A DNA stretch of 64,000 bases, taken from assembly GCA_963514095.1 (NCBI GenBank), contig OY741285.1, positions 3,222,375 through 3,286,374 on the forward strand, given 5' to 3'. This stretch comes from Eutrigla gurnardus. Taxonomy: Eukaryota; Chordata; Actinopteri; Perciformes; Triglidae. The notes under the pieces are model-generated. The model worked only from the letters and a program-made list of their open reading frames with translations, was not told the origin of the DNA and ran no database searches. Of the stretch, positions 26,528 through 39,900 are shown piece after piece (position 1 is the first letter of the stretch; every line of letters begins with the position of its first letter). Made by a program: the position numbers and the translations under genes.

Positions 26528-26590
26528 AGATATGACTACGGCAGATAACCCCAGACTTTATCTGTGCTCACGCACCATCTTATCTTATCA
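26528..26590. promoter_or_regulatory. Cluster of GATA motifs upstream of enpp7 copy B
   Basis: Within 63 bp there are AGATAT (26528), AGATAA (26543), TTATCT (26558), TTATCT (26580) and TTATCA (26585), all GATA-factor core words on one strand or the other. They lie 145-205 bp upstream of the chosen start codon. GATA4/5/6 control many enterocyte genes and ENPP7 is intestinal in mammals, so a promoter role is plausible but inferred. Confidence 0.4.
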
Positions 26591-26599
26591 AGTCATAAA

Positions 26600-28640
26600 G
26601 AAGACCCAATCAACATTTACACAAGCCCTTTCTCTTGGGTTGTAGCTTTATTACTCCAGTAAACGGTAAAGCAATTTTGGACAGTTTGGTCCGAGATTTA
26701 AACTATGACGATCTATGTTAAACACTTATTACATGTGTGGAAGAAAAACTCTTCAGGTCCAATTCTGTGGCTGGTTCAGATGAAATTTAATCACTGACAG
26801 TGGAGAAAGGAAAAGGGAAGCCGTCATGAGTGGATTTGCATTGAATCAACACATGTCTCTTGAAAGAGGAGGACACATCTCAGGATGCCAACAAGGTGTG
26901 ACTGTTCTCGGGACAGCTCGACAATGTCAGAACGGGCCATTCATCAGGCCTTGATCATCGATGTGAGATAAAGATGTTTGAGATCAAAGGTTCTTTTCAT
27001 CAGGACGACAAGTTAACCACAATCAAATAGGGGCAGCAGGACATTTGATGAGTACAAAAGAAAGGAATATTAGTACGAGATAAAAAATAACAATTGTAAG
27101 GTAACGCATTTTCTTCTACACATGCAAAACAAACCTCTATCTTCACAGGAAGTTATGTTTTCGGCATCAAAACGACTTTAGAAAAAGAGCGTGGAGTCGT
27201 TGCTCTTCCCATAATTCCGCGGGTGGGTGCACAGAAGATCTGATGAAGCTGAATAATGTGACTCCATGGCAGTGAGAACGTGTTGTACTAGAACAATGTG
27301 CCTATTAAATTAAGAAAGAGCACAAATTATCTAATTATATTGTTGAAGAATGTGCTCTGTCCCTAGTAAATAAATAAACTGGCCATTTACCAGCAGGACT
27401 TTTCATCCACCAGCTAAAATCTTTGGCCAGGATGACGAGTATTATATATTATAGAAATATAGATATGATATATTAGCTAAACCACAGTATGAGACTAGAA
27501 TAATCATTCCTCAGGAACATGCAAGTCAAAAACAAGTCAGACTAACAGTACCTTGAAGGACCAGTAGGTGGCGACTCTACTCCATGATTCAGTGTTGAGA
27601 TTTAGGCCATCAGTGAAGTATTATTCTTTCCCAGTATATTCCTTCAGTCCATTAAGTCCTCTCTGGCTCTCTCTTTTCACTCATAGTTGGGTGAGAATGA
27701 AATTCACAAATTAATAGATGTTCACACGTGAATGAAAAGTACGGACAGGAATGTTCTCATTCAGCTTTTCCAGGAAAGTTAATGTGAGGATCGATACAAG
27801 GCAGCTTGTAACTGTGAGGAGGCTCTTTATACACATATTTGGAAGAACATAATAATCTGTTTAGTATCTAAATGCTGTTTCTGATTTAAGACGTTAAAAA
27901 AATGCAGAGAATCACAGAGATGCTTTTTCTTAAATTCTCACATGGATTAAGTACAATCTCATAATCTTCAGAGCATTTTGTTGAAACAATGTGCTATAAT
28001 GAAACCTGCTATCTCCCTTAACAGTCGCACGGGGGAATGAGGTGCAGTATAACTACCAGCCACAGTGGAGAGAAATTTATAATACTTATTATACTCGCAT
28101 TATGTTTGTACTCAAAATAAATAGGTCTATCCTCTAAATCCTCCCATCCACTAAAGAGCATTTTGAACTAGACAGATTTTTTTTTTATTAATAATAAAAC
28201 TTCCATATTTTATTCTTGTGGCAAAGACGAACTTTGGTTTAATATGTTGCACAGTATTTTATGCACACAACCTGATTCCTAAACACTGGAAAGAAAGAAC
28301 TTGACATTCCAACCAATAAGTGATTTCTGTGATGTATTGTGGAATGTCGGACCATATGGGATATTGCCTCTACTACATTAGCTGTAGAGAAGATGAGTGC
28401 ATGTCTGCCTTTAAGGACTCACAGACTTTAATGAACACTCCCACTAAGTCCATGATGTTACAATTACAAAAAAAAAAGAGCAGAAAACACTGATGAGGAG
28501 GCAGCAGGTGGTGTTCAGTGATTTAATAATAACTAAATAAACTCACTGGATACAGTCCAAGAATCGACTGGCAATGGAGGCCGATAAAAAAGGAAAGTAG
28601 GAACACTAAAAAACTGGGAATCTAACACTAGTAACAGGCT
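26600..28640. other. Intergenic sequence, no gene seen
   Basis: AT-rich DNA without supported exons. The only item of note is CCAGTAGGTGGCGA at 27561-27574, close to the CTCF core consensus. No strong repeats were recognised. Confidence 0.5.
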
Positions 28641-28649
28641 GGATGACAA

Positions 28650-28800
28650 ACTGACAACCAAGGCGAGTTTTCTCATAGACTTCCATGCAATCAGACTTCG
28701 CTTTGCAACTAGATGAGTCGCCCCCTGATGGCCAGTAGAGAGACTGCAACTTGAAGGCACTCCAGCTTTGGCTTCACTTTTCAGAACCGGAGGTCGCTTC
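28650..28800 (+). repeat. Dispersed repeat 'R', 3' half, plus copy
   Basis: TTTTCTCATAGACTTCCATG, GAGTCGCCCCCTGATGGCCA and GGCTTCACTTTTCAGAACCG occur in the family order. Confidence 0.75.
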
Positions 28801-29439
28801 CTGTGCCTTCATCTCTTTATATTATCCTTCTTCTTTTGCCTCGGTATAGTTTTTCCCTGTATGATAGTGTTTCTTGTGTACACACAATTCTTGTTTAGTG
28901 AATTCAACGAATTGCTGGAAAGTAAGGAATATCACAAAACTTCTCCTTTTTAATGAAAATCGTGCAAACTCATACCATCTGATCAAAGTGGAAGAATTAA
29001 ATCAGCTTCAATGCTGTGGACAATATGTGACCAATCAAAGGCATCTCCACATCAGACATCAGTGAGCAAAACCGGATTTCAATAAAAGCTGATATCAGCG
29101 TAACCAAAGTTTGAAGTGCTGCATCCCATCTCAGTGCATGTCTAAGATGTAAACACCTGAGGGCTTCTTCATTAATCCATGGAAATGTATCCCCGCAGTC
29201 ACAATACACTTCCTCCACAGCTGTCCATCATGCGACCTGACAGAGGGAGCGTTCCATTTCTCCCCTGCCTCGGTTCAAGGCTGATGTTTAATCTATGAGA
29301 GGAGATCACCGTTGCTGTTCATGTGACAGGAAACAATCCCATCCATATGCATGAAACGTTAGTGGATTCAGCTTTGTTGTGAGCTCCTGTCTGCTGGGAT
29401 CGGCTACTCAGATTTGGTAAGAAAAGACAAAGAAAAGCT

Positions 29440-29945
29440 AAGATGAGCGATGGCCAGTGACTCAACTGGTTAACACTGGATGTTTATATGCAAAATGTTT
29501 ACTTTAGGTTCAGACTAAAGGCATTCTCTCTGCTGGCCACCGGGGGGGCGACTCCTCTCTGATTGTATAGAAGTCTATGAGAAAATGGTCCTACTTCTCT
29601 CTTGATTTATTGTCTCAGTAAACATTGTAAACATGAGTTTATGGTCTCAATCTCTAGTTTCATTTCGTAAATTATGGTCCATTATGAGTCATACAGACCA
29701 GAAAGGGCTTTAGGGGCGGGGCTACCTGCTGATTGGCAGGTTGCTATCAAATCAAATAGCTACTAAACTACTTTAACACTGTAATGTTGACCTGGAATTA
29801 TGAAGCTTACTTTGTTAGCAACTTCACACCAGAATCCAGATGGATTCAGATCCAGTAAGGTTGCTGCTCTGTGTTCATCAGATCCACCCGTCGCTCCTCT
29901 GCAGTCCAAATATGGTCACTTCCTCACTGGTTGCAAAACAATACA
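29440..29945 (-). repeat. Dispersed repeat 'R', longest copy, minus orientation
   Basis: Reading the reverse strand, this copy joins the 5' part (as at 13968) to the 3' part (as at 24245). It includes GTTTTGCAACCAGTGAGGAA, GGGTGGATCTGATGAACAC, the GGCGGGGC/GCCCCGCCCC block shared with 59370, CATAAACTCATGTTTACAAT and the CGCCCCCCCGGTGGCC motif. It shows the element is at least about 500 bp long and has no open frame. Confidence 0.75.
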
Positions 29946-30229
29946 AGTTGGTGAATGCTGAATTTAAAGCTTTTGAGTTAGTAATCAGCTCATCAGGCAG
30001 GTGGAGAACAGGAACTATTCACACACGTCTATCAGCTTAGAAGGATAGATGTAACAGTGTGTATAGCGTGTTGCCTCTGTGTAACTGTATAGCACACCAA
30101 CCAGCCCTCCAGCATCACAGCCAGTGGTCGTGTATATCGCAACGCTGCTCTGCTCCTCGATCATTTCCCAGTCCTCGCCCTCCTGCACACCAACCGTAGC
30201 AATCACTCAAACACTTGTAGGGAAAAAAA

Positions 30230-30480
30230 TCTGCTCAGATGGCAGCGTGTGCAGTGCGCGTGGGCGTGCGTATTTGCATGATCGCAGGGTGGGCGTTTTG
30301 GCGTACGCGCCACATGTCCTGAGGTTCTAATTACGAGTTGAGCGGGGAGGAAGAACCGGCGAGCTAACGAAGGCGACATCCATCAGAGTGTTGACCATCT
30401 GTGACCCCTGCTAGCCTTTAGCGGTGTAACGTCTCGGTGTTTTACTGCTGACACATATGGCGCTGGCCCCTTCACCTGCT
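30230..30480. promoter_or_regulatory. CpG-rich patch, possible promoter or enhancer
   Basis: A local CpG-rich segment (GTGCGCGTGGGCGTGCG, GTACGCGCCACATG, GAACCGGCGAGCTAACGAAG) stands out from AT-rich surroundings. No adjacent exon was recognised on either strand. It may be a regulatory island; evidence is composition only. Confidence 0.25.
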
Positions 30481-30841
30481 TTGTAAGCCACGAGCAGTTT
30501 AATTACCTACAATTAAGATCCAGCTCGTTAGATGAGGAGGAGGAGGAGGAGATGGAGAAGAATGCCAAGCAGAAAGGCAAAGAGAGGGGTGTGGAGAAAG
30601 ACTCCCTAGTTGCACATGGTTCTGCAGTAGCACTTACATGTGTTTGTGTATTTAGTTTATACATCTATCCGTTAAATATGTTCTCAGAGATTGCTTCAGC
30701 ATTACTGCTTCATATTTCCATATTTTGCTTTCCTGCACGTACAAACAAGCGTGCGTTCGGGATTGCATTGCAAAGCTTTGGGTATGCATGTCGGTAAACA
30801 TGGGATTGAGTTTGTTGAGTGAGGAGGGGGGGAGAGAGATG

Positions 30842-30878
<37 letters not shown>

Positions 30879-31441
30879 TGCATGCGATCACAGCACTGTC
30901 GCCTGAGTCTGTGCCGCGGTGACAGTGATGTATGGGTAATTTAAAAAGTCATTCTTTTCCACAGAGCGGTCTGCAGTCAGGCCAGCCAACCGCAGCCCAT
31001 TCCCCCCACAGCATTGAGAAAACTCATCTACATCCACTCCAGCACTCTCTCAAACACACACACACACACATTTAAATTCTCACATTCCTCACGCAAAGCC
31101 GTTTTGATGAACTTATTTTTTATTTGTTGCGAGACTTTTTTTATTCCCATTTGCCATTTGTTGTGTCTAAACAACACGGCCGCTGTTTGGGGGTGAACCC
31201 GTGTATCGCCGTGTGACCCGACCCCCCCCCCTCGGTGCCATCTAAAGTGGACAGGCAAGTGCCAGAGGTCAGCAGCAGCGTCGTCGTGGAAACCACTTTG
31301 CTCATTTGCTCTGCACTTCAGCCTCTGGCACTTCAGCCCATTACGGAGAAAGAGGAGGTGTGTGTGCATTTCTGTGAGTGTAGATGGCGCCATGTGATTC
31401 TAAGGGACTGGCTACAAGCCATAGACATACAGACCAGACTG

Positions 31442-31448
<7 letters not shown>

Positions 31449-31514
<66 letters not shown>
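31449..31514. repeat. (CA)33 microsatellite
   Basis: Uninterrupted CA dinucleotides. A shorter (GT)n run lies at about 30844-30874. Confidence 0.97.
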
Positions 31515-31518
<4 letters not shown>

Positions 31519-31979
31519 GGAGGGTCTGGAGTTCCCACTGCTTAAATTACATGTGAAACGTTCATGTGGTCAGTTGCATTAAGGTCATACATGACCTGTG
31601 ATATATGATGCAAAATCACAATCTGATCAAAACATGAAGATAACTTATTTATTTTGGTATCAATGATGCATCTTTCCCCTTAAAAAGAAAAGGCTCCTCT
31701 GCACCACACAGCAGCTTTACATTTCATATTGGCAGCAGGTCTTTGCTGCTCTCTTCTGGACAACACTGACATATAAGACAAATTAATTTAATAAAACATG
31801 AAGCAACATGTTGTTATTTAAAGTAACACACGTAACTTTAATTTTGTTCTATTTCAGCAGCCCCCTGTGGACAGAAAAAGGTAGTGTTTCTATATTCATG
31901 TCATTATCAGCAGCTGCCAGACTCCCTTTAGAAAATCTCTTATTTTACTGCAGCAGTTTCTGCCCCGCTCAGTCCTGAT

Positions 31980-32168
31980 CATAGACCATAATGTACTAAA
32001 TGAACATCATACTGAAGAGGACCGTAAACTCATGTTTACTGAGGTAATAAAGTAGGGTCATTCTATACAATCAGAGAGGAGTCACCCCCTGGTGGCCATT
32101 AGTTAGACTGCATGTTTCAGGCACTTCTGCATCGTCTTCACTTACCAAAACGGGAGGTTTCAGCCTGG
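31980..32168 (+). repeat. Dispersed repeat 'R', plus copy
   Basis: ACCATAATGTACTAAATGAA, CATAC...GTAAACTCATGTTTAC, GAGTCACCCCCTGGTGGCCA and CTTCACTTACCAAAACGGGA are in family order. The first word is shared with the copy at 59370. Confidence 0.75.
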
Positions 32169-32169
32169 T

Positions 32170-34040
32170 TCTCGTTCTCCTGTGCCCCCCTTCCCTCCAA
32201 CAGGCCCATCAATATGGCCAGGACCTCCAGTAGCTGTGTTTTGTTGTCTCCTGGAAAGCAGGCGATGTGCTCCAGGTCCTGCAAAATCCATACCTGTGCA
32301 TAAAAGCCAGGTCCATGAAGCCAGGCTTTATCGCTCGATATCACCATCGGAGCCCACTAAGACTCTTGCGGCTGAATTTCAGCAAACCCCCTTGCAGCCA
32401 TGTTCAACATCTGGTGGAAGCCTGAAAGCAGAAATGTGGAGCCTGTTATATCAAAAGATTAGTGTCCATGCTTTTTAATTGACATGTTCAACTATCATGT
32501 ATGGGTCATTTCGGTGACCGAACTAGATAATATTCAGTTAAAACATCCTCATTGTTGCAGCAAGTTCCATTTAGAAATAGCTTTTTATTGGTTGATTGAT
32601 TGTCAGCAAATGGACATTAACCAGCTTTAAAAGTGAGGTTTTTTAATTTTTAAATAAGTGCTGTGTGGTGGGTCTAATTCATGCTACAAAGTATCGTCAC
32701 GGTAATGAATTCAAGGTGGAAACTGTAGGGGGTGGATCCACAGTTAGATGGTTTGTCTCCTTGTTGCCGGGTTATTTATTTAACTGGCCTGTAATACGGA
32801 GAACTGCAGCACACTCAGCTCCCGGACAGGCAACGCCAGCAGCAGGGATTATTGGTGAATCCACGTTTGGAAAGGTTCCCGTGGTGAAAAAGTTCCAAGT
32901 TGTTGAATTTTTGCAGATAGAATTTTGAAAACTCTCTCCCCTGATTTGTTTCCAGGGTCTCTCTCCCCCCTCTCTCTCTGTCCTTGTGTCTCTGTGCTAG
33001 TTGCAGTGGAGTGGACGATCAGACAGCAGGGCTTCCCTCCTGTTGGGCGTGTGATGGATGAGGACTGTGTGTGATCACTCTACAATGACACACACAATCC
33101 TCTCCTTTCTGTTACTCTCCCTCGCTTCTCCTGACTCTTTACTTTTCACGTTTTATCTCTATTTTCATCCCTTCGTCTCGTTTTTTTTTCCTCCAAGGGG
33201 CTACAACACTGCTCTGGGACTATGAATCGTTTAGTGATATTTCCCTGACTAGTGTTATTACATAACGAACATAACAAAGTGTCCAACTTAGAGACACAAA
33301 CGAATGAAACTTTAATGAAGATTTTGTTTGTCTGCTTCATACGCAATAAAGCACACAATTATATATCCAAGTTATTATATCTGGTACATTTAAAACTGCG
33401 GTCAAGCCAGCCGACACTTAAATCTCCGCGGTCAAATGCAGGCGATTGCTCCCCAATGGTAATTATCCAGATATCAAACATATTTGAAAATGATGGGAGC
33501 GCCCGAGGGATCTGTAAGCGCCTCGCATTACCAGATAATCCGGGCAGAACAAGGTGTCACAACAGAATTCCTCCTTTTCCCTTTCACTTCATCGTTCTCT
33601 TTTTTCTCCCTTCAGTGCATTTCCCCATTTTCTTTATATTTCTCTCTGTTTACATGCACTCCTCCACCCACTTCCTCCTCCCTCTCCGGTCCTGTCCAGA
33701 GGAGTGATAGAGGGTAAGTCTGGGGGTCAATGATTTGTGCTCTGTGGTGTCAGCGTTACCGCAGTGACAGATCCTGACAAAGCTGTTCATGGGAAATGCA
33801 GTATGTTTATGCTAATCTCTCCCTGCATCCTAACAACATGTCTGGGAAATAGAACTGTCACGACGCCAGGCTGAACACACACGTATACACACACACGTAC
33901 ACACACACACAAACACACACACACACACACATGTACACACACACACACACACACCTTTTCTTATCCTATCAAGTATTATCCCGTGCTAACAGATGCAGTC
34001 CTATCAAGATGATAGAATTGGTGCATAAACCACGCGGCAA
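32170..34040. other. Intergenic sequence, no gene seen
   Basis: No supported exon. A compound (CA)n tract with GTA interruptions lies at about 33875-33953. Short open frames match no known domain. Confidence 0.5.
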
Positions 34041-34044
34041 CCCT

Positions 34045-34310
34045 CCAGTTTCTGAAAAGTAAAGCCAAAGCTGAAGTGCCATAAACTTGCATTCTGTCTA
34101 CTGGCCATCAGGGGGCGACTCCTCTGATTGCATAGAAGTTGATGAGGAAATGACCACCACGGCGTTGCTACCAATGCAATTAGCTACTAAAATTACGCTT
34201 AGCTGTAAAGTTTAGTCAAATTGTGTTTCGAAACACAGTCCAAATATGGTCACTTCCCTTCACTGGTTGTAAAAAATGATGCAAAATGATGGCTATGGCA
34301 AAAATCCAAG
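34045..34310 (-). repeat. Dispersed repeat 'R', minus copy
   Basis: On the plus strand it reads AGTTTCTGAAAAGTAAAGCC, CTACTGGCCATCAGGGGGCG, then CAGTCCAAATATGGTCACTT. A clean CTCF-like motif CCATCAGGGGGCGA lies at 34105-34118. The middle of the element is deleted relative to the copy at 29440. Confidence 0.75.
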
Positions 34311-34948
34311 TCTCTGCTCCTAACAGGGAAACCTAGAATGTGTGCTTGATGCCAGGTAGAAGCAGCAGCAGCTTCACATTCACTCAGAGGTGTGTTGTAA
34401 AAATGGAGGGACAGCTATTTACATGATGGCGTGTGTGTGAGAAGGGGATTTGGGCCCGTGTGATTGATAGTCCTCAGTCATGGAGTGTGGCAGCGGTGGA
34501 GGTCCTGTAAAGGTGTCTGTCCATGAATCAGGGGAGGGGGGGGGAGCAGCCAGGCCAGGCCGGCCAGATTGATGAGGGGCCAACGCATGGTTAAGTCTCA
34601 TTTCATTTACAAGCAGTGGCTAACCCACACACTACAGTGTAGGAGGGGGGGTTTCATGGCTGACAGCTATGTGTGTGTGTGAGAGAGAAGCCCAGAGAGG
34701 GTCAACTACCCCTCTACTGACCTGCTGGTTTAATAGAAAAGTAAAATCCCCTCGGCCATAGGTGCTTTAATGAATAATAGGTTGGCTGACATGGATTGAT
34801 TGCTGTCCACCGGCAGGCTTGATCAGCAGAGCTTGAAAAGCTTCCTCGGAACACCATTTCCCAGAAGGCTGTGGGAAAAAAAAATCCACGGCCTGGGAAA
34901 GAGGCGGTAGGATTTGACAGTGTGCTCACGTCCGGATAGAGTCATGGG

Positions 34949-34965
34949 GGGGGGGGGGGGGGGGA
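34949..34965. repeat. Poly-G tract
   Basis: An uninterrupted G run. Similar runs occur near 41787-41812 and 61660-61672, and a poly-C run near 51941-51959. Confidence 0.9.
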
Positions 34966-35498
34966 TCAACACATACCAAGGAGTGTTTCTACATTTCACT
35001 CGATCAGTTTTGCCCCCCCAAAACCACAGTGGCCCTCTGAAGGTACCGAGGTGACCAACCAGGACACGAAGTAAACCCTTCTTCCTACAGTACTACACCC
35101 TATGTGATAAGATGGGTCTGCTGGGTCTACAGTCTGGCTTCATAACTCCTCCCAAGTGAAAAATCAATATACTTTAGTCTTTTTCAGTCTTATTTGAATG
35201 AATTTCACTATGTGTAATGAGAACCAAGACACTAATATTCACAACTCTCAAGTCCCTCATTGTTATTCTCACTGCTGTATAATCAATCCAATTGATTTTT
35301 GTGATAGCATACTTTTGCGTTTCTTCAAGCACTGAGGGAATGTTTTTGTATTTTGTATAATTATACATCTGTGTTGATGTTGGTCTTCACAGCCGTCTCC
35401 GAGACCTCAAACCAGAGGAAAGCCGAGTGTCATAAGGCGAAAAAACACTTTTTTAAACAGTTTTCTGTCTTGTTCTGCTCTTTCCTCTCTCTTACTCA

Positions 35499-35500
<2 letters not shown>

Positions 35501-35562
<62 letters not shown>
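35501..35562. repeat. (CA)31 microsatellite
   Basis: Pure CA repeat, with an opposing (GT)n run 131 bp downstream. Confidence 0.97.
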
Positions 35563-35563
<1 letters not shown>

Positions 35564-35689
35564 CCGCTTGGTCTAGTCTAACTATTGAATGGAGATGTGA
35601 GCCTCACGGCTCCCCTGCAATCTACTGACATTGATCTGAGAGAAAGATCAAACTCTGGCCAGACACTCCCAGGAATCCTGCTTTTCATT

Positions 35690-35692
<3 letters not shown>

Positions 35693-35784
<92 letters not shown>
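35693..35784. repeat. (GT)46 microsatellite
   Basis: Pure TG/GT repeat, complementary to the (CA)n run at 35501-35562. Confidence 0.97.
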
Positions 35785-35785
<1 letters not shown>

Positions 35786-36367
35786 AGAAATGTCGAAGCA
35801 TTCACATGGCTGACTGTGACGTGTGCGTTGCGGATTTTCAAGCATATGTAAATGTTTTACCGCCCGCTCCAGAGTGATCATGAGTGAAAATCTGCTCTCG
35901 GTGATATTTCTGTCGTGGGGTGTACCGGCATCCGAGTGTGACAGAGCCCTCTCTCTCTTCTCGAGTGTGTCAGTGTGTCAAAAAAATGTGTGCAAGAGTG
36001 TGCACGGAGTCTGCACAAGTGGCTCCTGAGTGGCACCACCAAACCCGATAGTGGATTGGACCGGAGAGACGGGGCAAAGGCAATCAGACTCCATCCAGAC
36101 GACCCGAAAGCCGGCAGCGTCTCCTTGTTTTATCAGTTAAAGGACAGTCGGGCAGCTGATGTGCAGCGGGATGGGCAGAGCTTTAACTACATCACAGAGA
36201 CGGTTCTCGGGACGACGGGACTTTCAGTTCATTACTGCAGACGTACGGTCCCATACAACAAAACTGCATAGTCGTTTTCAAGGGAACGCATCTTCTTTTA
36301 CGGATTACGTAAAACATTTAATCATAGTCAGTGGAAGTTCACTTATGGAGGGCGGGGCAATGGGTTG

Positions 36368-36410
36368 AACAAACACAGGACTTTCACCCAGGAACCTGCT
36401 GTTCGTGTCC
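36368..36410 (+). repeat. Short dispersed repeat, first copy
   Basis: ACAAACACAGGACTTT, CCAGGA and GCTGTTCGTGTCC match the segment at 45331-45373 at nearly every position. The element is otherwise unidentified. Confidence 0.55.
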
Positions 36411-36449
36411 CATGTGACGCCAAAACTATCTATCCATCCATCCATCTGA

Positions 36450-36716
36450 TCTGAGGTCCCCCGGAGGTCTAGATAGTAGCTCACATTAGTCCAGATACCA
36501 GACCAGATCAATATGGAGAAACCAGAGACTGTCTGTGGTCCCCCGGAGGTCTAGATAGTAGCTCACATTAGTCCAGAGACCAGACCAGACCAGACCATGT
36601 GGAGAAACCAGAGACTGTCTGTGGTCCCCCAGAGGTCTAGATAGTAGCTCACATTAGTCCAGAGACCAGACCAGACCATGTGGAGGAACCAGAGACTGTC
36701 TGTGGTCCAAACAACA
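36450..36716 (+). repeat. Three-copy tandem repeat, about 85-bp unit
   Basis: The unit runs from GGTCCCCCGGAGGTCTAGAT through AGTAGCTCACATTAGTCCAG and ACCAGACCAGA to GAGAAACCAGAGACTGTCTG. It appears three times with few substitutions. Unit length varies through a short ACCAG repeat inside the unit. There is no coding potential. Confidence 0.9.
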
Positions 36717-36829
36717 AGGTCTCTGCTGTATTTATGTCTAGATGACCTTATTTGGAGTCTTGATTGAGCAGCTACAATGTTAGCTTAGCTTAGCACCCAT
36801 CAACCAGACTCCATCCAGAAAACAAGCAT

Positions 36830-36940
36830 TTAAAAGTTGTTTGTGGTCTTGCAGACAGACCTAACAAAGCATGACTTCACACTTTTTACTAATCACCATC
36901 ATTATAGAGTTATTTCAGCATCCTTTTTATCAGCTTTTTT
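36830..36940 (+). repeat. Dispersed repeat fragment, related to 42215-42310
   Basis: GCAGACAGACCTAACAAAGC and TGACTTC, followed by AATCACCATCATTAT and GCATCCTTTTTATCAGC, have counterparts in the same order at 42215-42310. Confidence 0.5.
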
Positions 36941-36944
36941 TGCA

Positions 36945-39900
36945 ATTACATCACAACAAAAGAGTTTGTTTTGGGTTCATCCAGCTGTAATGTGCTAGAC
37001 AGATGCTGTTTGGTTTTTCAGCGTATCCAGGAATTCACAACAAAACAGCAACAGTGTTTCCAGCATATCTAGCATGAGTGACGTGAATAAACACAAATTA
37101 TCCTGCAAACAAACACAGATGATCCCTCGTTGGGAAATGTGCTTCGTGTTCGGTGTGAACGTGGCATATTTCTGCTTGCTTAAGGTTCTGATTCAATCGT
37201 GGAAATGTCGGTGCTGATTACACTTTTTCCACTGACACTGATACAATCATCCCATCACTTCCTGCATAGTTGATGTGGATTAGTTGCACAGGAATGACAA
37301 ATGATACTGATTTGATTCATTGTTAATATCAAAATGAGCTTTTTCTACTGTGTGTGTGTGACATTCTTCTTCTTTGTAGGGAAATGACGGTTCTGCAATG
37401 AGTTTCTTCTTCTAAAAGTTAACGTAGTAAAGGTTGTTTTAGGATTAACAGAAGGAAAATATGCAACTTAGCGCTAAATGATGACGGTCTTTTGAGGCGA
37501 TTTTGGCAGAACAGAAACATGAGTGAAAAAAAGCCGAACACCAATCAGTAATGGAGTAGTGAGACTGGAAATGCCACAGACCTACTGTACTTTATGAAGT
37601 GAGTGAGAGAATGAAGAGGAAACAGCTGAATAAGACACTACTTGTCATGCTTGAAAGGAGTAAGGAAGCTCCTTTCACCCTGCATTCTCATTCTTTATGG
37701 TTGTTCGCTCAGACACGCTTTTTCTGTCTCTATGACTTACAGATGAGAGACGTGATGATTTTCAAGGTGGCAGAGGAGAGAAAGAGAAAGCGAGACTTGA
37801 AGCTCAGCGCTCTGTCTAACTCTTTCATATCAGAGAAAAAATGAAGCGATCGATTTTCTGTCTGTTTCTCTCTCTGCTGGGAATATTAAAACAGACAGTG
37901 AGGTTTCACACGTTACCTACACACACACACACACACACACACCTCCTTTTCCTACCTGTCTGTAGACTCTCCTCCTCCATAACTTAACATCCATGTTGTT
38001 CACACCCCCACTGCCAAGGCCTTCGTTGATTTGATTCCTATATTTTTTCCCCTTTCCCGCCAAGGGATCCATCTATAGGTCGCTGTTCAAACGGACCGCA
38101 GGCCTCCTCCTCATGGGTTGAAGGTAGAGGGCGGCCTTTTGATACATAGAAGGAGGGTAAAGATCTAGAGATTAGAATTTAAAGGAGTGCGAGGGGCAAG
38201 AAGGAGGGAAAGGAAGGAGGCAGCTGACTCATTCTTATAGCCCCAGGCAGTGGTCTGTCAAGTGTGGGGCTCCAAAGCACCGTATCAACTTCCCCTCCTA
38301 GCGCTTGGCTTCACATCCATGCTGATCTGAAGAGCTGTGGAAGGGGAAGGAGAGGGTTCGGGCAAATCGAAAGGTCTCTCTCTCATGTGTGTGTGTGTGT
38401 GAGGGTATTCCAGTCTTGCTATCCTTATGAGAAACCATTTTAAGGCTTAAGAATTGACGGATTCATTCATATTTGTGAAACACGTCCGTATATATTTGCT
38501 TCCTTCTACACAGTGGTGTAATGGAGGGTATATGCAGGTACACGGGGTATACCCACCTCTTTTTCTGGTTGTTTACAGCATACCCACCTATCAACCAGAA
38601 TCCATTGGAATATATAGGAGAGTATACACACCTGTCTGATGAATGGTATCTTTATTTTTTAGATTTACATGCAATGATCATACTTTATTAAGTCCCAATG
38701 CAGGAAGGGGATTTCACAGTCATCAAAGAAATAGTATTAAAGTGAAGCAAGTTCATGATTTTTGATTTTAGGGCCATATGAATTAAAATGTATGTGAACT
38801 TGAATTGAATCGTATATAATCCATAGACAGAAGAGAAAGAACGGGGATGTAAAACAGCAGGAACAAGCTTTTTTTTTACGACCTTCCTGCTGATTTTCTG
38901 TGATTATTGTGAATGCTCTGAGTAATTAATGTCGACGCATAATGCTTGTGTTTGTTATGACAGTTTAGTGTGAACGTTGTCCAATGTGCTCCAGGCATGT
39001 GTTACGTGACCTTTTTTTTTTTCTCAGAAATGATCCATCAGGTTGAGAACCACTGACATAAAGCACTACCGACAAACTGATTCATCCGATATGAATGTGA
39101 TTTCTTGAGATATCGGGCTTTTGTTACCGTCAGAGAATGAATGATGCGGTTTGTCATAATTTTCATGTTTGACAGTCGGTGATGTACAGTCATATCAAGA
39201 GCTTTCATTTACAAACAAAAATGGATGGAATGGAGAATGAATGATACAAGGCGATTGAACAGGATGATGAAAATATAGAATATTTATTTGGGGTCCGATG
39301 GTGCTTTCGTAATTTATGGAAAGTGTGAATGATGATGCTCCCAAGAGCTGATGAGAATTTGATCTCCGCTGCAGGCGGCGGGGTCGTTAGTGCTGCTGGA
39401 AAAGTTCAGATGGAAGACGAAAATCTCACACCGTTTGTTTGGATGCATGGATTTGAACGCACCAACACAGCGAATGCATGTCGAGATAAGATATCATATT
39501 TCCCTCTGTGGGTTCGTGTCCCATGCCACATGTTTGGGGCTTTCATTCGCGTGTGTTGGTTATCTGTGGGTTTCTCTTTGTATGCCAATATTTCACAGCG
39601 TTCTCTGTGTTTTATTGATGTGTGTGCGCGCCTCGGCGTTTATCTGCATATCTGTGCTCTTGTCATTCCGTCGTGACAGCCTCGACGACAGAACAAAACT
39701 TCAATCGGCCTCGGGAGAGATTGGGAGGGAGAGTGAAGGTCAAGTGAGTTGGGGAAGAAAGCAGGGGAGGCAGAAAACGGCAATCTCTAGTGATTTTAGC
39801 AGGAGGGGGTCAGGTATTTTTTTTCACTTTGTAGTAATTAGTTGTGTTAAATAGAGACCAATTTAAACGGAAATGATAAGGGCCTAAAGGCATCACTTAC

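Noticed and set aside
39390..39854. 154-codon plus-strand open frame
   Set aside because: No recognisable domain, no splice or start context, and Cys-rich composition typical of chance translation of GT-rich DNA.
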